From positions 55,001 through 119,000 of the forward strand of contig JAXIVJ010000519.1 of the NCBI GenBank assembly GCA_036785665.1: a stretch of DNA of 64,000 nucleotides, in the 5' to 3' direction. A model generated the notes under the pieces. The model did no database searches. It was given only the letters and a program-made list of their open reading frames with translations, and was not told the origin of the DNA. This document shows, piece by piece, positions 40,914 through 51,800 of this stretch. Position 1 is the stretch's first letter. Each line of letters begins with the position of its first letter. Source of the stretch: Chirona hameri. Taxonomy: Eukaryota > Arthropoda > Thecostraca > Balanomorpha > Balanidae. The position numbers and the translations under genes are program-made.

Positions 40914-43294
40914 TTACACGTCCTGGAGAGGGGGCAGATTCTGCCCCCCCCCCCCCAAGATATCGAAAACCACGCAACGTAGCGGCCAGCGGAAAACGGT
41001 GTTAGATAGCTAGAAACAAGCTCTATCGAAGGTATATCGGTCTTTTTTAGGTCTGGTCAATTTTGAGGTCACCAGAGGTCATCACAGGTCAGATTTTCAA
41101 AATTTAGGGCTTCGTTCCAGAAACACCCACATATCTTGGGAACTATGATAGCTAGGAAGAAACGGAAACAAAACAATCGAAAGCTCTTGAAATATCCAAT
41201 CGCCAAATATGTCCTCAAATTTGAGCTCAGGTCAATAGTTTACGCTCAAGACAGGGGCGGATCAAGGGAGGGGCCAAGGGGCTCTGCCCCCCAAAGGTCC
41301 TGAAACTATGATTCCCCCCTCTCAAACGATTGGACGTACAGTTGTACAAATTGTCTTTGCAGCAGTCCAAATCCAGCTATCCACAGTGAAAAACTGGAAA
41401 ATTTCGCGCCGCTTCGCGGCAGGACACAAAATTCGCAATTGCTTATACACATTTGGAAAATGGAAAACTGAATTCATTAAGTGTCTGGCAGACTTCAAGA
41501 GGTCATCAAATGTCAAAAAGGCTGTTTTTCGCAACAACAACAAAATATTTTACCTAATACCGATAAAGCACTAATTTTGACACCATCGTGTTTGTCTCGT
41601 CAATGCACTTATAATCATATTCATGTTGACCAGTTAACCCGCGCACTGCAGGGGGTTGATTTCCGCCCCCCCTCAGGTTTTTCGCGGATAACGATAAAAC
41701 GGAGGCGCCCAGCGCCGCCGGCTTTTGACACACCGGTTAGAACATCAATTGCGCACACTTTGAGAAAACAATAACCTCGGGTCATCTCAGGTCAGGTCAC
41801 CAGACTAGGTCAAGTGACCCCATCTCCAAAAATGTTTGCAGTTGTGCCAAAGCCAGAGTTTCTCACCGATCAGTTTTAAACTTACAGGATGTCATGAGCG
41901 CATCAGTACTTACAATTGGTGCCTCGGAATTTTGATATCGGTGACCTAAGGTCAGGTCAATTTCGTAACCTCCCCATAATAAGTAAATGGGGATATATAC
42001 AAATGCTTCCTATTTCAAGGATATGCATGATATTAGTCCAATTACTTCTAGATCATGTTATTATAGGATATTCTTGATGATCCAAGTGTAAATTTTGTTC
42101 AGTGACCCCTATGGGGTCATTTGAGGTCATGCGAGGTCACCATCACTTTTGTGTCAATAACTTCCGAGATAATGAAGATAGATAAGTAAAACAGAGACCA
42201 ATGTGTTTGTCTCGTCGAGACACGTCTTCTCATATGCAACATGCCCTACTTGGGTCACCACTTGACCTTCACCTGAGGTCATTTTTTAAATTAATTTAAT
42301 AAGGTAACCATGTATACGATTCAAAGCGCCTTGATAAGATAAACACAACGGCGTAAACAGTTTTTCGTTATCTTTATTAAACAAAAAGTTAATAGCGAAA
42401 AACAATTTAGCAAAAAAAAACATTTTTTTTTCCTTTTTCGACCTCTGGAGCCTGAAATATTGACCTGAAATCAATTTTAAGGACTCTTAGTCGATTGAAA
42501 ATTTCACTGGCTGGCGTTTGATTTGTTCCGTTTGTTTCTAACTAGCATAGTTTTTGAGATATATGGGAATTTCTGGAGCGATGTCCTAAAACAGGAAACA
42601 AATGGAACATTTGACTTTTGATGACCTCTGGTGACCTCAATTTTGACCTGACCTAAAACAATACTGAAATACTTTCGATAGTACTTGTATCAAGCTATCA
42701 ATTGACATTTTCCACATGTCGCTACGTAGCGTAGTTTTCGAGATATCACGGGAGTGGAAATTACCCCCCCCCCTCCCCTGCAGTTCGTGTTCGGCGCAAA
42801 GCCCCTGCAGTGCGCGGGTTAAAGTCAGCTTATTAATTTGATCTCAGGTCAAGGTCAAGTGGTGACCCAATTATGTCATGTTGCATATTAGGAGACGTGT
42901 ATCGACAAGAAAAACACATTGGTACCGGTTTTACTACTCCATCTTCATTCTGTCGAGAGTTATTGACAAACAAGTGTTGGTGACCTCAAATGACCTCGGC
43001 TGACCCTGTAGGGGTCACTGAACGAACATTTCACCTGTATGGATCATCAATGATATCCTGTGATAACATTATTCAGAAGGTATTGGACTGATGTCATGCG
43101 TGTTATCGGAATAGGAAGCATTTTAAGATTTCCCCATTGACATATAATGGAGAGGTCACGAAATTGACCCGACCTTAGGTTAACGATATCAGAAATCCGA
43201 GATCAACAAATTGTAGGTACCTATGACCTTTTTTCGCTATCCTCGAAAAAACCTTAGGGATGTGCGGATTTCGCTTCCCCCTCCAGGGCGCGTG
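40914..43294 (+). mobile_element. Family alpha TTAA element interrupted by a related element
   Basis: Left end TTACACGTCCTGGAG and right end CTCCAGGGCGCGTG before TTAA (43295-43298) are inverted partners; the left TTAA has lost one A. The body is collinear with 11032-12188. At TTAA 41634-41637 it is split by the element at 41638-42818 and resumes after 42822. Confidence 0.7.
41638..42818 (+). mobile_element. Nested TTAA element, subfamily with CCCGCGCACTGCAGGGG ends
   Basis: 1181 bp between TTAA 41634-41637 and 42819-42822. The termini CCCGCGCACTGCAGGGG and CCCCTGCAGTGCGCGGG are perfect inverted repeats. The interior is AGGTCA-rich and non-coding. Confidence 0.85.
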
Positions 43295-43298
43295 TTAA

Positions 43299-44025
43299 AG
43301 GGATTATACGGGCTTCCGTCCTGAAAGTAAATGCACTCTTTTGCAGTTGTATGAGCTTTAAACACGTTTAAGACATATAGCAGGGACCTCAATGCTCATT
43401 TAGTCCATTATTTCAGCAATTATCAGCGTTAAAACTTGGGCGTTTTTCGAGACTAGTATCATATAAGAGTACTTGATCGGCACTACTGCCCACCACTTTT
43501 ATCTTAAGATCAATTTTAGAGTTTTGAATTATCTGCAAGTCCTACACTAGATCACACAATTAGTATGCAATTCAAAACTGACGGGACTTTGTATTACTAC
43601 ACAGTGTTCGTTGAGGTTTTGTGTTTTTTGGTTTTCTTATCTCTGGCCTTTAGCGTTGAGAATTTGGTGGTGGCGTATTCATTTTTTGACATAAAAATTC
43701 ATGAAAAATATAGAATTTTATGGGAAAACTAGGCAACTGCTGCTGTCGTTGGAACAAAACAAGTTTATTTTCTTTCAAATATTGCTTATTTTACCGAATA
43801 TATACCATAAGTGGGGTGTTCTTATTAGCATAAAAGAGATGACTGGCTCTGCCTCAGCCGGTCCTGCAGAAAATACGCGGTGGCATCACCGCGAACTTTG
43901 GAATGTCCTTACGTGCAGAAGAGGTAATTTCCAGAAAAATGTGGCTACCGTGGGACTTCTACCACCTTCATAAGTACGTTTTACTATGTAACTCAATTAT
44001 TCTGGGGAAAAAACGTATAATCCCT
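43299..44025 (+). mobile_element. TTAA element of family delta, copy 1
   Basis: 727 bp. It starts AGGGATTATACG and ends CGTATAATCCCT, with TTAA at both sides (43295-43298, shared with the preceding element, and 44026-44029). It lacks AGGTCA arrays. Confidence 0.8.
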
Positions 44026-44038
44026 TTAAGTCACTTAA

Positions 44039-46410
44039 CCCGCGCACTGCAGGGGCTTTGCGCCGAACACGAACTGCAAGGGGTTGATTTCCGCCCCCCT
44101 CCGTGAGATCTCGAAAACTACGCTACGTAGCGAGAAGCGGAAAACGGTATTTAATAGCTTGATATATTTTCTATCGAAAGTATTCCGTATTGTTTTAGGT
44201 CAGGTCAAAATTGAAGTCACCAGAGGTCATCAAATGTCAAACTTTCCAGTTTTTTCCTGTTTTAGGACATCACTCCAGAAATTCCCCTATATCTCAGAAA
44301 CTATGCTAGTTAGAAACAAACAGAAAAAACAAACGCCAGCCAGTGAAATTTTGAATCGGTATATTGTCCTCAAATTTGATCTCAGGTCATTATTTGAGGC
44401 TTCAGAGGTCAAAAAAGGGGAAAAATCTTTTGTTTTTGCTAAATCGTTTTTCGCTATTAATTTTTACCTAATGAAGATAACGGAAAACTGTTTACGCCAT
44501 TGTGTTTATCTTGTCAAGGCGCTTCGAATAATATACATGGTGACCTTGTTAACCCGCGTACTGCAGGGGGGGGGGGGGGTTGATTTCCGCCCTCCCCTCA
44601 GGTTTTTCAAAGATAGCGAAAAAACGGCGGATTTTGGCACACCTGTTAGGACATCAATTGCGCACACTTTGACAAAAAAATAACCTCGGGTCATCTCAGG
44701 TCAGGTCACCAGACCAGGTCAAGTGACCCCAACTCCAAAAACGTTTGCAGTTGTGCCAAAGCCAGAGTTTTTCACCGATCAAATTGAAACTTACAGGATG
44801 TTATGAGGGCATAAGTACTTACTATTCGTATATCTCGGAATTTTGATATCGGTGACTTAAGGTCAGGTCAATTTCTTAACCTCTCCATAATAAGTCAATA
44901 GGGAAATATACAAATGCTTCCTATTTCAAGGATATGCATGATATTAGTCCAATTACTTCTGGATCATGTTATTATAGGATATTCTTGATGATCCAAGTGT
45001 AATTTTTGCTCAGTGACACCTATTGGGTCATTTGAGGTCATGCGAGGTCACCATCACTTTTGTGTCAATAACTCCCGACATAATGAAGATAGATAAGTAA
45101 AACAGACATCAACGTGTTTGTCTCGTCGAGATACGTCTTTCCATATGCATCATGCCCTACTTGGGTCACCACTTGACCTTGACCTGAGGTCAAATTGTTA
45201 AATTGACTTAAAAAGGTCACCATGTATATCATTTAAAGCGCCTTGACAAGATAAACACAATGGCGTAAACCGTTTTCCGTTATCTTTATTAAGTAAAAAG
45301 TTAATAGGAAAAACGATTTAGCAAAAAACGGATTTTTTTTCTTTTTGACCTCTGGAGCCTCAAATATTGATATGAGATCAAATCTGAGGGCACCTCAGCG
45401 ATTGAAAATTTCACTGGCTGGCGTTTGTTTTTTTCCGTTTGTGTCTAATGAGCATCGTTTCTGAGATATATGGGAATTTCTGCAGCGATGTCCTAAAACC
45501 GGAAAAACTGAAAAATTTGACCTTTGATGACCTCTGGTGACCTCAATTTTGACCTGACCTAAAAGAACACTGAAATACATAGCGTAGTTTTCGAGATCTC
45601 AGGGGGGGGGGGGCGGAAATCAACCCCCCCCCCTGCAGTTGGTGTTCGGCGCAAAGCCCCTGCCTGGGACCTTGACCTGAGGTCAAATTGTTAAATTGAC
45701 TTAACAAGGTCACCATGTATATCATTTATGTATATAATTGTAAGTGCGCGGGTTAAGTTATCTTTAAAAAAATACCTCAGGTCAAGGTCAAGTGGTGACT
45801 AAAGTAAGGCATGTTGCATATGGAAAGACGTGTCTCGACGAGACAAACACATTGTTGTCTGTTTTACTTCTCTATCTTCATAATGTCGGGAGTTATTGAC
45901 AAAAAGGTGATTGTGACCTCGCATGACCTCAAATGACCCAAAAGGGGTCACTGAACAAAACTTACACTTGGATCATCAATCCTATAATAACATGATCCAG
46001 AAGTAATTGGACTAATATCATGCATATCCTTGAAATAGAAAACATTTGTATATTTCCACATTGACTTATGGGGAGGTTACGAAATTTACCTGACCTTAGG
46101 TCACCGATATCAAAATTCCGAGATAAACGAATTGTAAGTACTTATGCCCTCATGACATCCTGTAAGTTTCAAACTGATCGGTGAAAAACTCTGGCTTTGG
46201 CACAACTGCAAACATTTTTGGAGGTGGGGTCACTTGACCTGGTCTGGTGACCTGACCTGAGATGACCCGATTTTTGTATTCAAAGTGTGCACAATTGATG
46301 TCCTAATAGGTGTGCTAAAACCCGGCGGCGCTGCGCGCCGCCGTGTTTTCGCTATCTTTGAAAAACCTGAGGGGGGGGGGGGCGGAAATCAACCCCCTGT
46401 AGTGCGCGGG
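44039..46410 (-). mobile_element. TTAA element, CCCGCGCACTGCAGGGG subfamily, split by another copy
   Basis: It lies between TTAA 44035-44038 and 46411-46414. Orientation is opposite to the copy at 41638. It is interrupted at TTAA 44549-44552 by the element at 44553-45752 and continues from 45757. Confidence 0.8.
44553..45752 (+). mobile_element. Nested TTAA element inside a member of its own subfamily
   Basis: 1200 bp, flanked by TTAA 44549-44552 and 45753-45756. The left end is CCCGCGTACTGCAGGGG. The right end is split by about 80 extra bases (about 45665-45743) that copy an internal segment (about 45175-45235), leaving GTGCGCGGG at the very end. Confidence 0.8.
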
Positions 46411-46414
46411 TTAA

Positions 46415-46686
46415 AGCCTTTCATGTTGTTATTCCGATATATGTTTGCACCTGCTCCTTGGACGGTGGCCGGTGGGCCCCCTTGAAACAGGGAGGCCCCT
46501 GAGATAGGGAGGCCCCTGGGTGGCTGCCCCCCCCCCCCCCACACACACTCTTTATGACGTTCCTACGCCTATGTTTCATTGCATATTCATCTGTGCAGGC
46601 AATCGGTTTGTAAAACATGCATCATGTGCTGCTCTAAAGCCATTTTACGGTGGGAACAACGCGATAATTCATTGGAACTAACATAG
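46415..46686. other. Remnants of small G/C-tract element
   Basis: GGGAGGCCCCTG is present twice, followed by a C tract and GTTCCTACGCCTATG, which look like the inverted end of the element type seen at 39604. No gene is seen. Confidence 0.5.
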
Positions 46687-46690
46687 TTAA

Positions 46691-47423
46691 AGGGATTATA
46701 CGTTTTTTTTCCCCCCAGAATAATTGAGTTACATAGTAAACCGTACTTATACAGGTGGTAGAAGTTCCACGGTAGCCACATTGTTCTGGAAATTACTTCT
46801 TCTGCATGTAAGGACATTGCAAAGTGCGCGGTGATGCCACAGCGTACTTTCTGCTGGACCGGCTGAGGCAGAGCCAGTCATCGCTTCTATGCTAATAAAA
46901 ACATATCACTTATGGCATATTGCCGGTAAAATAAGCAATATTTGTAAACATAAACTTGTTTTGTTCCAACGACAGCAGCGGTTACCTAGTTTTTCCCATA
47001 AAATTCGATATCTTTCATGAATATTCATGCCAAAAAAGTAATACGCCACCACCGAATTCTCAACGCTTCCGGCCAGAGATAAGAAAACCACAAAAACCAC
47101 AAAACCTGAACGAACAGTGTGTAGTAATAATGAGTACCGTAAGTTTTAAATTGCATAATCATTTTGTGATCCAGTGTAGGACTTGCAGATAATTCAAAAC
47201 TCTAAAATTGATTCTAAGATAGAAGCGGTGGACAGTAATACCGATCAAGTACTCGTTATCTGATACAAGTCTCAAAAAACGCCAAAGCTTTAATGCTGAT
47301 AATTGCTGAAATAATGGACTAAATGAGCATTTAGGTCCCTGTTATATGTCTTGAACGTGTTTAAACCTCATACGACTGCGAGAGAGTGTATTTCCTTTCA
47401 GGACGGAAACTCGTATAATCCTT
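46691..47423 (-). mobile_element. TTAA element of family delta, copy 2
   Basis: 733 bp between TTAA 46687-46690 and 47424-47427, inverted relative to the copy at 43299-44025 and collinear over its length. Confidence 0.8.
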
Positions 47424-47597
47424 TTAAGCAGTTCGTGGGATGATTTAACAGCCAGATAGCATGCAAGCTTGGGTAAAGATTATCAAATTTAGTCATTTTT
47501 GAAATACTCATCACCAAATAATAATACAAAATAAACTTGAAATGCTATTAACCTCTTCAAAACTGTTTTAGGACGTTAACAAAGCCAAAGAAGTTAA

Positions 47598-48453
47598 CCC
47601 TCGCCCGGGTAGGGGGCGGGGGGTGGATGCCACCCCCCTCGTTTTTTTTCCTGGAATAACTCACGTAGTTTCCAACTGATTTCGATGCGACTTTCAGTCC
47701 CTACTTTGGAAAAATTGCCCACATACTCTGAAAATTTGGAATTTCTAACCCACATAACCCGTGACTTATGACCTGTTTCTCAAGGTCATGGCAGGCGCAA
47801 CTGGCGTCCCGCAGTATCGATGCTTGTAACTTGTGCAGTTTTCGAGTGTTTGTTGTTCAGGAGCATATGCACAGGTGTTTCCAGGTGACAGTTGTGGTTT
47901 CCACTGAGATTGTGACCTCGATTGACCTTTTCAGAGGTCATTGACTCCCGATGACCTCAGATGACTTTTTTGGGCTTCTGGCGGTTTCTAGGACATTTTG
48001 TGACGCTGATTTCAAATTTGGGATCCATTTTACATAATTATATGTTCCACTGGGGTCATGCGCTTCCACAGGTCAACCGAGGTCACTGACCTCAGATGAC
48101 CTGACATGACCTTTTTGGAATTTGGCAGTTTTTAGGACATTTTGTGACGCTGATTACGAATTTGGCACAAATTGAGCATTGTGATATGCTCATTCACGAT
48201 TCTAGCTCGATAAAATTAAATTTATACGCATGTACAATTTTGATGACTTTTGTGTCATTGACATGACCTGAGAGGTCACCAAATGACCTCATACCTTAAA
48301 ATCTGGTATCAGCGGCTTCTACTCATCCCAAGAAACACGCTCGTCTTTGACGCGAAGCTCTAGGTCAATTAGGGGCGAAACGCTAAGGGGGTCGTACCCC
48401 CCCCCCCCCCTCCTACCCCAACACGTAGTGATTTTGCCCTACCCGGGCGAGGG
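47598..48453 (+). mobile_element. TTAA element of family gamma
   Basis: 856 bp between TTAA 47594-47597 and 48454-48457, with perfect 17-bp inverted ends CCCTCGCCCGGGTAGGG. The interior has TGACCTCAGATGACCT-type repeats and no open frame. Confidence 0.88.
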
Positions 48454-48457
48454 TTAA

Positions 48458-48865
48458 AGAAGGCGTATCAACGAAATACATTTACCCTATATGTTCAAAA
48501 TCCACCTCAGGCGTTCGATGGTAGGCACCCCTCTACTCTTGTTCAATGTTTCTAGCACCACCATCGTTATCGTCTTGCTGATCAAAAAGTACTTTTGTGT
48601 TAGTCATGGAGAGATGCTTACGCTGATGACGTTACTTACATATAGTACAATTGGCCAAGTGCTCATAAATCCAAACCTTTTGCGGATATGCTAGCTTGAC
48701 AAGTTATAAGCTGATCGGCTTGCAGGACATTGTAATGATGACGGCACGTCAACATTACCAAACAGACGAAGTACTCACGCCAACTAGTTTCTTCTGAACC
48801 AATCGCATGATAGCAGATGATATCGGACTCGGAATTCAGCGAATCGGCTCAGATAAAGTTAGGTT
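48458..48865. other. Unassigned sequence
   Basis: A short plus-strand frame at 48491-48694 has hydrophobic stretches but no recognisable domain. Nothing else was identified. Confidence 0.4.
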
Positions 48866-51800
48866 AACCAATTTGACATGAGTCGGTCAAATTTGGTCCC
48901 CATCGTATACCAAATGGACCAAATCTGACCCCCAATACCTTTTTCGAAGACCTGTAATTCCTTGCGTATCCCGCGCGGCGCTGGGGGGGTAAATTTTACC
49001 CCCCCCTCCCGGATTTTCTCCATAACTTGACAACTATGACAGATATCAAAGTGAAACTTACAGTAGCTTATGGTGCATAAATTCTACGTCTTCTGCCATC
49101 TTTTTTGTTTAATTCGTGAAAATTTGTGGCAGATAATGACGTTTTAGTGACGTCGTGCCATGTCATTTTTGGTGAAAAAACGTTAAATGTTTGACAAATC
49201 GTAGAAAATAGCGTGTTACTGCAAATTGCAAATAAAAAGCGTCAAAAGAAGGGAAATAATATTGTCTTTGACATGGCTATCTCAGATTTGCAAAATTTTG
49301 GGTTTTTGACCCCCAAAAATGCAAAAAAACTGATTTTTGGGGAAGAATTTCCACAAAAGTTTTTTGTTTGAAGATTTTACAAAAAACGGAAGATATATTA
49401 GAGAACCGAGTATGAACGATGTTCAAACCAAATTTCAAAGCAATTTCTTTATTTTTGACTGACTTATGGCTCTCTAAGAACAAGTAAGTCATGACGTCAT
49501 TTTTTACATTGCGTTTTATGGCTTTTACTGACCAGATACAGACAAATAAATGCCACCACTGTATTTCGAAGACAAAACTAGTCTAGAAACATGCAATGTT
49601 TATTTAGATTAATCAATTTCAAATTTTGACCTTATTGTGACCTGACCTTGACCTGAGGACGAGTATATGGTGTCAGGCTGTGAAAATGGCTGCTTCTATC
49701 GAATTATACGTGTAAAATAACCCATACAACATGTGGCGCATGGCTTTCGTAGACCTGTGACCTTGTGGGACCTGACCTTGACCTTTACCTTTGCTTACAA
49801 TTTCACTTTTATTTATGCGGGAAATGCATTATACACTCTGGAGCACTTTGTGAGATAATAGTTGCAATATAAGGCTTTGGATGGAAAGTATAGCCCCAAA
49901 AACTCAAATAATTACATTTTACATTTGACCTGACCGTGACCTGACATGTGACCTTATTTTAAGAATTTCGAGTATGTATTCGATCCTTCTCGTTGAGAGC
50001 TTGCGATTGCCGCATTGCACGTCTCGCTGCGGTTATTGGTTCGGAAGATGCGAGGGCGGGTAAAATTTACCCCCCCAGCGCCGCGCGTTCGGCTGGAGAC
50101 CCCAGCGCCGCGCGGGGTATGCATGCTACCTGACTTTCGTCTCTGGGCATGTTATTAAGAAAAGATGGATCCTTCATTTAAGACCAAGAAATCAAGTCAA
50201 ACCTAGCTATAAAGTTGACCAAAAATGTCGTCAAAGTGGAGGGAAAACAGACTTTTGGGCTAGATTTGGTCCATTTATTTGGTTTACAGGTTTTCGTAAA
50301 CCTAATGGACCAAATCTACCCTAAGTGATGTAATCGTTATTTATAGCGGAACTATATAAATTATCTTGAATATAATAGCACATGTATGTTACTTCGGGTT
50401 AGGGGTTCTTGTTGTCCAAAACTAACCTAGGTTTGATCTATATATTTTTTTTCTTCGTTATTTGTTGATAAAACATGAACAAAACAGCAGCATTACCTAC
50501 CTAACCGAGTGTACGACTTACCACCTTAAATTAACCTAGATTAGACTTGAATAAAGGACACAAAACGTGTTTAAGTTTGGGTTACTATAACGTCATACAA
50601 TAACGTTATTAAATGTTTTAAACTGCCTATTTGCAATTCTAAGCACGAGTACACATCGCTCTCAAAAATTAACCTAGGTTTGACAAATAGTAACGACCCT
50701 AGAGGTGTCCTAAATATTAAGGCATTCAACAACAACAAAAAAATGATAATATAAGTTACTTTAAAAAATATGTTTCTTTTTCTTAAAGTCCGAAATCTCA
50801 TTCATCTAAAACTGGTAACAATTTGGTTCTATAAATTTTAGTTTTTGAGTGAAATATGAAAATCGAAAAAAATCGAAAAATTTGAATTTGAACTTAAAAT
50901 TAAGCAATTAAAAGATTAAGTTCATCATGTATAGTAGGTTAATCAATTGCCTATCCAAAACTAAAATTGGTTTGGTTCTATTCGTTTTGGTGTTTAAGTT
51001 ATAGACATTCCCGTCTACCATTGCATTATTTGCAGGACTTATAAAAAAATTTGAAGAATAATTTTTTTTTCCTTATTTATCATATCAAAATTACCTTCGT
51101 TAGCACTAAAACATAAAGAAGACGAAGCCATTTAAAAATAAAAAAATATAAAAAATCGAAAAAGAAGTATCACTTTTTACCAAAAAACGATTTCTTTCAA
51201 AAAACGAGGATTAATTTTATACATTTCCATATTACTTAAGTGCACACCAATATGAAAAAGGTAACAATTTCTTAAAATACTTAATACTTCTGACTTCATT
51301 GTTAAAAAACTGAATAAATTGACACAAAAAGTATATCAAGTGATAAAAGGTCGAAAAAAATCCGATTTAAGGGTCTACTTTTTGGTAAAATGATGCCTTT
51401 ATTCTTGTTCACCCTAACTGTTCAAAAAAAGTAATTTTTAACACCAGGTGGCAGCACTTAACGTTTTACTAAAACAAATAAACAAATACTTTTAATCACA
51501 TTTTTTGAAAAAACAAAAAAGTCGTTCATAGGAAATTGAATGGGCTATCAATTAACTTAAATAAACTTTTCACTCAGACAAAAATTTCACCTAAACAAAA
51601 TTGAAATAAAAACTTTTCTTAAATTTTGTGCTTAAAGTTAAGTAAAAAAAAAATTGCAAGTCCTGGATCTTGTTCATCTAAAACTGGTAACTGTTTGGCT
51701 CTATACATTTTATTTTTTAAGTGACAAGCATTCAAACTTAATTTGTAATTGTACTTAAAGTTAAGCAATTAAAAAATTATGTACATCAGATAATATATCG

